DNA from: Porphyrobacter sp.
GTDB taxonomy: Bacteria > Pseudomonadota > Alphaproteobacteria > Sphingomonadales > Sphingomonadaceae
Assembly: GCA_018991295.1 (NCBI GenBank)
Contig: JAGKSZ010000236.1
Span: 1 to 14,314 of the forward strand
Direction: 5' to 3'
DNA: 14,314 nucleotides
A program made the translations under genes and the position numbers. Shown here piece by piece: positions 6,240 to 12,380 of the stretch. The notes beneath the pieces are model-generated. The model made no database searches. It saw nothing but the letters and a program-made list of their open reading frames with translations, and had not been told where the DNA came from. Position 1 is the first letter of the stretch. Each line of letters begins with the position of its first letter.

Positions 6240-8102
6240 ATGACCGGTATTGTTGCCATCTTCGCTGCGGGTCCTGCCTGCGAACATCAGCTTGGCCGGA
6301 TGATGTCCGCGATGGACGAGCGGGTGCGGGACGAAAGCGGCGTCTGGCGCGATGGTTCCTTTGCAATGGGGGCGGTGGTCCTCCACGCGACAGGCGAATC
6401 GCTGGAAGCCGCGCTGCCGCTTGCCAATGCGCAAGGCAACCTTGTGCTGGTGATGGACGGCTACCTCACCAACTGGGAAGAACTGCGCGGCGATCTGCTG
6501 GAGCGGGGCGCGGCCTTGCGCAACCGTTCCGATGCCGAACTGGTCCTGCACGCCTATGAACAATGGGGCGAGGATTGCGCCGGGCGGCTGGAGGGCGAAT
6601 TTGCCATCGTTATCGCTGACCTGCGCCATCAGCGCCTTTATGCGCTGCGCGACCATCAGGGTCTGCGGCCACTTTATATCTACAAGGACAAGGACGCTGT
6701 CCTCGTTGCGTCCGACATTGCAGCCATTATCGCAGCCGCCACGCGCAAGCCCGAGCCTGATCTTGACTATCTGGCCAACATTGTCTCGGGCCACTGGTAT
6801 CTGCGCGACCGGACGGTGTGGAAAGGGCTGGGGCGCGTGCCCCCGGCCCATTGGCTGAGCCATGACCGGCAGGGGCAGACGCTGCGCCGCTACTACAGCG
6901 TCCCTGTAGATATCGATCTCAGCTACCGCCGAGAGCAGGATTATGTCGATCATTACCGCGAAGTGCTGTTCGATGCGGTGCGCCGCACCTCGCGTTCGCA
7001 CCGGACACTGGCGGTTACGGTCAGCGGGGGGCTCGATTCGTCCTCGCTTTATTGCATTGCCCATGCGCTGGAGCAGCAGGGGCGGCTGCCGGCGCCCGGC
7101 CTACAGGGCTACACGCTGGCGGGCGATCCCGGCACGGCCGCCTATGAACTGCCCTATGCACGGGCCGCCGCAGAGCATTGCGGCCGCTCCCTCATCGAAG
7201 TGCCGCTGTTCCGGCCGGGGATCGACTGGTTCACCGCGCGCGGGGCTGCGGATTGCGATGTGCCGCTGCCGCAGAACGGGGCGATGACGATCGGTCTGGA
7301 GCGCCGCGCCCATGAGGATGGCGCACGGGCGTGGATGGACGGCCATGGCGGCGATCAATGGCTTGATGGCACGCGCGAATATTACACCGAATTTGCAAAG
7401 GCCTTCGACCTTGCCGGGTTTTTCGCGGCACTGCGCCGGGACGCCGGGGCCAATGGCTGGGGGCACACCTTGCCCGATGCCTTGCGCTTTGCTGCCGGTG
7501 CCTTTGTGCCGATGGCCCTGCGCCGCGCCAAGCGCAGGCGGGCGCGTGAAGCGCGCTACCGCGATCCATCCGATCTGTTCTGGATGCAGCCCGCGTGGCG
7601 CGAACGCCTGCTGGGGTTCGAAGATGACTACCTTTCCGCTCTGCCCGAACAGGCGCGTGCGCAGGGCAACTGGAACCGGTTGCTTTCGCCCTACAACTGC
7701 TACGCCTTCGATTTCCTGCAACGCCAGCGGGGTGCGAGCGGGGTTGATTCGCGCGAACCGATGCTGACGCGCCAGTTTATCGCCTTCTGCGCCCGCGCGC
7801 CGAAGTGGGTTCTCAATCAGGGCGGGTTAACCAAGGTTGTTCACCGCAAGGCGATGCGCGGGATCATGCCTGACCTGATCGTGGATCGCACCGACAAGGC
7901 TGAATTTTCTGACTTTGCGATCATGCGCGACTTTGCCCGGCACGCCCTGTCGGCAAGCCCCGGCGCCCTTGATCCGCTGTGCGATCCGGCCGGTTTGCGC
8001 AGGTTAACAGCTTTCGAAAGCGAGTTAGGTATTGACCCCGCAAGAGGTTGGGAGTTATGGGGTTGTTACGCGGTTGCAGCATTTATGAACAGCGGACTTT
8101 AA
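6240..8102 (+). CDS. Lasso cyclase C (asparagine synthetase-like, macrolactam-forming)
   Basis: Lasso C proteins adenylate the ring Asp/Glu side chain with ATP and let the core's N-terminus attack it, closing the ring around the tail. This 620-residue protein has the two domains of class B asparagine synthetase. The N-terminal glutaminase-like half (about 1-200) includes DGYLTNWEELRGDL and SDAELVLHAYEQWG. The C-terminal synthetase half carries the pyrophosphate loop SGGLDSS at 262-268 and a GHGGDQWLDG segment. The glutaminase nucleophile Cys2 is replaced by Thr (MTGIVAIF), so ammonia release from glutamine is impossible, fitting a lasso cyclase and not true AsnB. It lies 20 bp after the oxygenase and 37 bp before the precursor gene. 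Its last ~280 bases are unusually rich in TTA codons. Confidence 0.93.
   Translation: MTGIVAIFAAGPACEHQLGRMMSAMDERVRDESGVWRDGSFAMGAVVLHATGESLEAALPLANAQGNLVLVMDGYLTNWEELRGDLLERGAALRNRSDAELVLHAYEQWGEDCAGRLEGEFAIVIADLRHQRLYALRDHQGLRPLYIYKDKDAVLVASDIAAIIAAATRKPEPDLDYLANIVSGHWYLRDRTVWKGLGRVPPAHWLSHDRQGQTLRRYYSVPVDIDLSYRREQDYVDHYREVLFDAVRRTSRSHRTLAVTVSGGLDSSSLYCIAHALEQQGRLPAPGLQGYTLAGDPGTAAYELPYARAAAEHCGRSLIEVPLFRPGIDWFTARGAADCDVPLPQNGAMTIGLERRAHEDGARAWMDGHGGDQWLDGTREYYTEFAKAFDLAGFFAALRRDAGANGWGHTLPDALRFAAGAFVPMALRRAKRRRAREARYRDPSDLFWMQPAWRERLLGFEDDYLSALPEQARAQGNWNRLLSPYNCYAFDFLQRQRGASGVDSREPMLTRQFIAFCARAPKWVLNQGGLTKVVHRKAMRGIMPDLIVDRTDKAEFSDFAIMRDFARHALSASPGALDPLCDPAGLRRLTAFESELGIDPARGWELWGCYAVAAFMNSGL
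8032..8061 (+). promoter_or_regulatory. Possible internal promoter for the precursor gene
   Basis: TTGACC at 8032-8037 matches the -35 consensus at five of six positions. Eighteen bases later TATGGG offers a poor -10. It falls in the AT-richer end of the cyclase gene, about 80 bp before the precursor ATG. Extra expression of precursor over enzymes is common in RiPP loci, but the -10 element is weak. Confidence 0.2.
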
Positions 8103-8139
8103 CTCGCGCCTTACGCGATTGGGAAAAATAGGACGGATT

Positions 8140-8268
8140 ATGACCAAGGAAACCAACAAGTCGGTTTATCAGGCCCCGGCCCTCGTCGAGTATGGCTCGG
8201 TCCGCAACCTGACCGGTGGTAGCGGCGGCCCGAACGCTGACGGCGCCACCATGCGCATGAACCCGTAA
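8140..8268 (+). CDS. Lasso peptide precursor A
   Basis: A 42-residue gene-encoded precursor. The leader holds Y10-x2-P13-x-L15-x3-G19-x5-T25, a perfect match to the lasso leader motif bound by B1 (Y, P, L, G) and cut by B2 near Thr at -2. With Thr25 at -2 and Gly26 at -1, the core is GSGGPNADGATMRMNP (residues 27-42). Gly1 would join the side chain of Asp8, giving an 8-residue ring and an 8-residue tail; cleavage one residue earlier would give a 9-residue ring. No other acidic residue exists in the core, so Asp34 of the precursor must be the acceptor. A good ribosome site AGGACGG (8130-8136) precedes ATG 8140. The cyclase gene is just upstream and a triple hairpin just downstream. The C-terminal residue is Pro, unlike paeninodin's phosphorylated Ser. 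Confidence 0.93.
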   Translation: MTKETNKSVYQAPALVEYGSVRNLTGGSGGPNADGATMRMNP

Positions 8269-8277
8269 TCACGGGTT
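8260..8277 (+). other. Stem-loop over the precursor stop codon
   Basis: AACCCGT and ACGGGTT form a perfect 7-bp stem with loop AATC. The stop codon TAA (8266-8268) lies in the stem end and loop. It is followed by only a short T-run, so it is more likely an mRNA-stabilising element than a terminator. Confidence 0.5.
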
Positions 8278-8282
8278 TCACG

Positions 8283-8315
8283 TCAGGCATTACCCGCTAG
8301 CGGTTAAGCGCCTGA
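8283..8315 (+). other. Second inverted repeat after the precursor gene
   Basis: Outer arms TCAGGC and GCCTGA enclose the perfect 10-base palindrome CCGCTAGCGG. This could fold as a two-step hairpin with internal loops in the transcript, or be a protein-binding site in DNA. It lies between the stop-codon stem-loop and the intrinsic terminator. Confidence 0.4.
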
Positions 8316-8323
8316 TCCTATTG

Positions 8324-8356
8324 AAAAAGCCCAGCCTCGTTGAGGTTGGGCTTTTT
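8324..8356. terminator. Strong intrinsic terminator after the precursor gene
   Basis: A 15-bp stem with one G-U wobble (arms 8324-8338 and 8342-8356) closes a 3-base GTT loop and ends in TTTTT; the other arm begins AAAAA. It should end or attenuate the oxygenase-cyclase-precursor transcript before the methyltransferase-kinase-B1 set. This would keep precursor mRNA in excess of the downstream enzymes. Confidence 0.9.
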
Positions 8357-8414
8357 CGTTTGCGGTGCTTCGGGTGTTCGCTTTCGAGCGCATCCGGGCT
8401 ATTGGCCAAGGCCT

Positions 8415-9557
8415 ATGACCCAAGCCCTGTCCGAACATATCGATTACCTCAGCCTGCCCGGGCGCAATGCACTTTACCGGCAAGCCATTGCTGCAACGAT
8501 CGCGCCGGGCGATACCGTGGCAGATCTGGGCTGCGGCGTCGGGGTGCTGGGTTTGATGTGCCTCGAATCGGGCGCATCGCAGTGCTGGGGCATCGATGAA
8601 AGCGCGGCGATCCATCTGGCCCGCGAATCGATGGACCGCGCCGGGTTCGCTGATCGCTACACCTGCATCGCTGATTCAACCTTCCGGACACAGCTGCCCG
8701 AACAAGTCGATCTGATCATCTACGATCATGTCGGCTTCATGGGGTTCGATTACGGCATCATCCCCTTGCTGCGCGATGCGCGGGCGCGCTTCCTGAAGCC
8801 GGGCGGCGCAATGATCCCGCAGGCGCTTGACCTGTGGCTTGCGCCTGTTTCCAGCGATGTCTGCCGCGACAAGGTCACGCGTTGGCACGATGCGCTGGTG
8901 CCGCCGGAGTTCCACTGGTTTGAAGGGCTCGATCGCAACACCCGCTTCCCCCACAATTTCTCGGCGGATGATGTGTTGGGCGCCCCTAATGCGCTGGGCC
9001 ATATCGATCTTGCGACGGATGAACGGGAGTTCTTCCGCTTCGAGGCGACGCTGCTGATCGACCGCGCAGGCCGTTTCGATGGCTTTGCCGGCTGGTTCGA
9101 TTGCCAGCTGGCAGGCGATGTGCGGATGAACAACTCGCCGCTCGATCCTGCCAGCATCCAGCGCCCGCAAGCGTTCTTTCCCGCGCGCGAAAGCTTTGCC
9201 GTCGAGGCCGGTGACGAGGTGCGCGTGTCGTTCCGGTTCCGCGCTGATGACAACACCATCGCCTGGACCATTCACCCGCCGGGCGGCGCTGCCCCGCACA
9301 AGCTGTCCACCTTCAACAGCATGGTTCTGACGCCCGCCGGGCTGGTCAAGGACCCAGCGCGGCCTCTGGCGCTGAGCGCAGCAGGGGCAGCCCGCGCCTA
9401 TGTGCTGTCCCAGGTTGATGGACAGCGTTCGGGCGAAGAGATCATCGCTGCCGTCCTTGCAGAGCGGCCCGATCTGCTGCCCAGCGAACAGGCGATTCGC
9501 GACTTCGTGCAGGGCGTGCTGGCACGTGATTGCAGCGCCGCAAAGCCTGCTGCATGA
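8415..9557 (+). CDS. PRMT-like SAM methyltransferase with C-terminal PqqD-like domain
   Basis: This 380-residue protein begins with a class I methyltransferase domain. SAM motif I is VADLGCGVGVLG (35-46), with acidic GIDES after the second strand. The order and the middle beta-rich part (about 140-300) resemble protein arginine methyltransferases. The PRMT double-E loop is altered: the SEWMG-like position reads YDHVG (Asp104) and the second Glu is FDYG (Asp112), so arginine may not be the target. The last ~65 residues (LSAAGAARAYVLSQVDGQRS...FVQGVLARD) resemble the PqqD winged-helix fold of RiPP recognition elements. ATG 8415 is used because longer readings start inside the terminator; its ribosome site is weak. 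The stop overlaps the kinase start (ATGA, 9554-9557). It probably methylates the lasso peptide, but the site is unknown. Confidence 0.82.
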   Translation: MTQALSEHIDYLSLPGRNALYRQAIAATIAPGDTVADLGCGVGVLGLMCLESGASQCWGIDESAAIHLARESMDRAGFADRYTCIADSTFRTQLPEQVDLIIYDHVGFMGFDYGIIPLLRDARARFLKPGGAMIPQALDLWLAPVSSDVCRDKVTRWHDALVPPEFHWFEGLDRNTRFPHNFSADDVLGAPNALGHIDLATDEREFFRFEATLLIDRAGRFDGFAGWFDCQLAGDVRMNNSPLDPASIQRPQAFFPARESFAVEAGDEVRVSFRFRADDNTIAWTIHPPGGAAPHKLSTFNSMVLTPAGLVKDPARPLALSAAGAARAYVLSQVDGQRSGEEIIAAVLAERPDLLPSEQAIRDFVQGVLARDCSAAKPAA

Positions 9558-10402
9558 CCAATTTTGACCCTCAGCCTGCGCGCGACCAGCTGCCGCTGGC
9601 TGGCGAGCCCTATGATCGCTGGATACTCCCCGGCGGCACGGTCAAGGCCGAGTTCCGCCGCGCAGGCGATGGCTTCATGCTGCGGTTCCCGGGCGAGGCT
9701 GATTTCGCCATTGCCGCTGGCGGGACGCAAGTCACCGGCTGGCCTGCGCCCGATGTGGCGCATGACCACTTCATTAGCCTCTTCAACAACGCGATCCTGC
9801 CCCTGATCGGGGATCATGCGGGCGGCCTGTTTCTGCATGGCAGCGCGGTGGCCATTGATGGCCGGGCGGTCGCCTTTCTGGGCGAATCCGGGGATGGCAA
9901 GACCACGCTTGCTGGGGCCTTTGCCAAGGCAGGCCACCCGTTCCTGACCGAAGACGTGATCGAATTGGTGGCAGATGGCGCGGATTACTTGTTGCAGCCC
10001 AAGCCTTCGGGCCTGCGGCTCTATGCCGATAGTGCAGAGTGGCTGATCGGAGCCCCGACCGGGGCGGATTCGAGCGATGACAAGATCGACGTGACAGGCG
10101 CGATGGCGCTGCCCTTTGCCGCGGCGCCTGCGCCGCTGGCTGCGCTGGTGCTGCTGGGATCGGACCACGAAGCCGCGCTTTCGCTTGCGCCGGTGCCTCA
10201 GGCGGTGGCGGTGCAACATCTGCTGCCCCATTCCTTCGTGCTCGACGTAGAGGACAAGCCGCGGCTGCGCGCTCATTTCAGTCGCATTGTGGGACTGGCG
10301 ACGAAGGTGCCGTGCTATACGCTTGACTACACGCGCCGATATGACGAACTGCCGCGAGTGATTGCGGCCATCATCGCGCAAATTGCCAAGGTTGGGGGTT
10401 AA
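9554..10402 (+). CDS. HPr kinase-like lasso peptide kinase
   Basis: This 282-residue protein carries the core of the HprK/P kinase fold: LHGSAV with His95, the P-loop GESGDGKTT (110-118), and LTEDVIEL with Asp134. The order His-P-loop-Asp matches HprK. Such HprK-like kinases occur in Firmicute lasso loci, where the paeninodin and Thermobacillus enzymes phosphorylate the C-terminal serine of the precursor. Here the start overlaps the methyltransferase stop, and B1 follows after one base, so it belongs to the modification operon. The predicted core ends in Pro and offers only Ser2 and Thr11 as hydroxyl acceptors, so the site must differ or depend on prior hydroxylation. HprK-related proteins of unknown role in other PqqD-linked systems are an alternative assignment. 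Confidence 0.85.
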   Translation: MTNFDPQPARDQLPLAGEPYDRWILPGGTVKAEFRRAGDGFMLRFPGEADFAIAAGGTQVTGWPAPDVAHDHFISLFNNAILPLIGDHAGGLFLHGSAVAIDGRAVAFLGESGDGKTTLAGAFAKAGHPFLTEDVIELVADGADYLLQPKPSGLRLYADSAEWLIGAPTGADSSDDKIDVTGAMALPFAAAPAPLAALVLLGSDHEAALSLAPVPQAVAVQHLLPHSFVLDVEDKPRLRAHFSRIVGLATKVPCYTLDYTRRYDELPRVIAAIIAQIAKVGG

Positions 10403-10403
10403 A

Positions 10404-10685
10404 GTGTCGACTGAACACAAGTTCATGGCGTCTGAAGATGTGGTCGCCCGCGAAGTGGGCGGCGAAATGGTGCTGCTTGATCTGTCGAGCGGGCTTTATT
10501 TCGGCCTCGATCCGGTCGGCAGCTGCGTGTGGGAACGCCTTTCCGAAAGCGGGGCGAGCCTTGCCGAACTGACCGATATCATCGAAGCGAGCTTTGATGC
10601 CCCGCGCGAAGTGATCGCCACCGATCTTGAACGCCTGATGGGCCAGCTCACGGAAAAGAAGCTGGTAGAGACCGCTTCGGCCTAA
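10404..10685 (+). CDS. Lasso B1 protein (PqqD-like RiPP recognition element)
   Basis: This 93-residue stand-alone PqqD-family protein binds lasso leader peptides and presents them to B2 and other enzymes. Seen: GGEMVLLDLSSGLYFGLDPVGSCVWERL (about 19-46), the PqqD hallmark of three strands followed by a helix. The winged-helix remainder contains SLAELTDIIEASFD and a final LMGQLTEKKLVE. GTG 10404 is chosen: GGGGG (10394-10398) sits five bases upstream, and it lies one base after the kinase stop. The upstream in-frame ATG at 10362 would overlap the kinase gene by 41 bases. Its stop TAA overlaps the stop of the opposing ABC transporter gene (10682-10685). No terminator separates the convergent genes. 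Confidence 0.93.
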   Translation: MSTEHKFMASEDVVAREVGGEMVLLDLSSGLYFGLDPVGSCVWERLSESGASLAELTDIIEASFDAPREVIATDLERLMGQLTEKKLVETASA

Positions 10686-12325
10686 GCTTCTGCCGGGCTG
10701 ATGCGGATCACCCGATCCGCAAGCGCGAGGCTGGCCGGGCGGTGTGTGATGATGATCACTGTGCGGCCCTTCAGGCTTTCGATGCAGTTCTCCACGAACG
10801 CGGCCTCGCCTTCCAGATCATACATGCTGGTTGCCTCGTCGAAGATATAGATCGGCGGATCGCGCAGCAGCGCCCGGGCAAGGGCGATGCGTTGTTGCTG
10901 GCCGCCTGACAGCCGGATGCCGTTGTCCCCGATCTCCGTCGCCATCCCGCGCGGCAGGGTGTGGATGAAGTCCCACGCCTGCGCCATCCGTGCTGCCCGC
11001 TCGATTGCCTGAGGGTCGGGGTTGGCAATCCCGAAGGCGATGTTTTGCGCAATGGTGCCGTTGAACAGCAGGGGCCGCTGCGGCACGTAGCCGAATTGCC
11101 GCCGCAGCGATTGCACCTGCAAGCCGGCGATATCCACCCCGTCGAGCGTGATGCGCCCGCTATCGGGATCGTAGAAACGCAGCAGCAGTCGCACCAAGGT
11201 TGATTTGCCGACCCCGTTCTCTCCCGTGAGCGCGACGATTTCCCCCGGGGCAATGGCAAGATCGACCGATGCGAGCACCCTGTCCCGGCCCGGATAGGTG
11301 AAACTGACCTTCTCGAAGGCAATCGCCCCGCTGGCGCGTTCGACCCTGGCGGTCTGCGTGTAACCGGGCTCGGTGCTCATCGAGAACACCGCTTCAAGCC
11401 GGGCCAGCGTGCCGCGGGCGATCTGGAAACGGCTGTAGGTGTCAGACAGCGCGGCGACCGGGCGGGTCAGCAGCGCGGCATAGAGCAGGAAGGTGAACAG
11501 ATCGGCGGGCGCGCGGTTTCCGGCGGCAACCCCGGCGCTGCCCAATAGCAGGATGGCGATGGCTGCCAGCGCCGCTGCCAGTGCCCCCACCGGGCCGATT
11601 ACCGCCACCACCCGCGCCTGCGCCAGGTGCAGCACCCGCGCCCGCTCGACCACTCCGGCATAGCGTTCGCGCTGGGCCTCTTCGGTGGCGAAAGCCTTGA
11701 TCGCCGGGAGCATCGCAAGGTCGCTCTCCGCCGTCCAGAACAGCGCGGCTTCCGCCTTGCGCACCCGCCGCGACAGCAGCCGCAGGTGACGCCCGACCAG
11801 CTTCATGACGATGTAGAACAGCGCCACCAGCACCGGCACCACCAGCGCCATCGCCGGATCGAGCAGGAACAACAGCACAACCGCGCCGCCTGCTGTCATC
11901 AGCATGGCCGGCACATTGGCCAGCGTGGCGGTGAGGAAGGTGCTGAGATTGCCAACCTCGTAAGCCATCAGTGACAGCAAATCGCCGCTTTTGCTGCGAT
12001 CGTGGAATGCCATCGGCATGGTCTGAAGGCGTTCATAAGTCTCGCGCTGGAGCCCTGCGAGGATGCGCCCCGATGCGGCTTGCGAAAGGACGGCCACAGC
12101 GACGTTGATGGCGGTAAGCCCGATCAGCGCCGCCACAAGCAGTGCGATCGTGATCTTGAGATCGCCGGCACCTGCCGGTTGCCCGCCGATCACGCCGCCC
12201 AGAAATCGCCCGGCGAGCCAAGGGATCGCCAACGTCGCACAGGCGCTGAGCACCGCCATCGCCGCGATGACGGTCAGCTGCCCGAAATAGGGGCGGGCGC
12301 GGTCAATGAGAAAGCGCGTGTTCAC
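10682..12325 (-). CDS. ABC exporter of the lasso locus (D protein, McjD-like)
   Basis: This 547-residue half-transporter has an N-terminal six-helix membrane domain (about 15-300) and a C-terminal ATPase. Walker A is GENGVGKST (368-376), signature LSGGQ (472-476), Walker B IYIFDEA (492-498), and the H-loop histidine is His528 in IITHRPAS. All ATPase motifs are intact. It should work as a homodimer in the inner membrane. By analogy with McjD it exports the mature lasso peptide and gives self-immunity; it could also be a lipid/drug exporter. GTG 12325 is preferred because AAGGG lies six bases upstream; the same AAGGG touches the alternative ATG at 12331. It follows the nucleotidyltransferase gene by about 50 bp on the same strand and ends tail-to-tail on B1. 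Confidence 0.9.
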   Translation of the reverse strand: MNTRFLIDRARPYFGQLTVIAAMAVLSACATLAIPWLAGRFLGGVIGGQPAGAGDLKITIALLVAALIGLTAINVAVAVLSQAASGRILAGLQRETYERLQTMPMAFHDRSKSGDLLSLMAYEVGNLSTFLTATLANVPAMLMTAGGAVVLLFLLDPAMALVVPVLVALFYIVMKLVGRHLRLLSRRVRKAEAALFWTAESDLAMLPAIKAFATEEAQRERYAGVVERARVLHLAQARVVAVIGPVGALAAALAAIAILLLGSAGVAAGNRAPADLFTFLLYAALLTRPVAALSDTYSRFQIARGTLARLEAVFSMSTEPGYTQTARVERASGAIAFEKVSFTYPGRDRVLASVDLAIAPGEIVALTGENGVGKSTLVRLLLRFYDPDSGRITLDGVDIAGLQVQSLRRQFGYVPQRPLLFNGTIAQNIAFGIANPDPQAIERAARMAQAWDFIHTLPRGMATEIGDNGIRLSGGQQQRIALARALLRDPPIYIFDEATSMYDLEGEAAFVENCIESLKGRTVIIITHRPASLALADRVIRISPAEA

Positions 12326-12380
12326 CGGCATCCCTTATCGCACGGCTTGCCTGTCCGGTGCCACCAATGGCTTTCCGGCA

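Noticed and set aside
6078..7064. 328-codon open frame on the - strand opposite the cyclase N-terminus
   Set aside because: Composition and overlap with two well-supported + strand genes mark it as an antisense shadow.
6240..8102. True asparagine synthetase
   Set aside because: Missing Cys2 nucleophile, and adjacent to a lasso precursor, B1 and B2 genes; the lasso cyclase reading explains all of these.
8340..8414. N-terminal extension of the methyltransferase to a TTG at 8340
   Set aside because: That start lies inside the intrinsic terminator stem and has no ribosome site; ATG 8415 leaves the full methyltransferase fold.
9398..10426. 342-codon open frame on the - strand opposite the kinase
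   Set aside because: Antisense to an HprK-like gene with clear motifs; the translated protein is low-complexity Arg/Gln/His-rich and unrecognisable.
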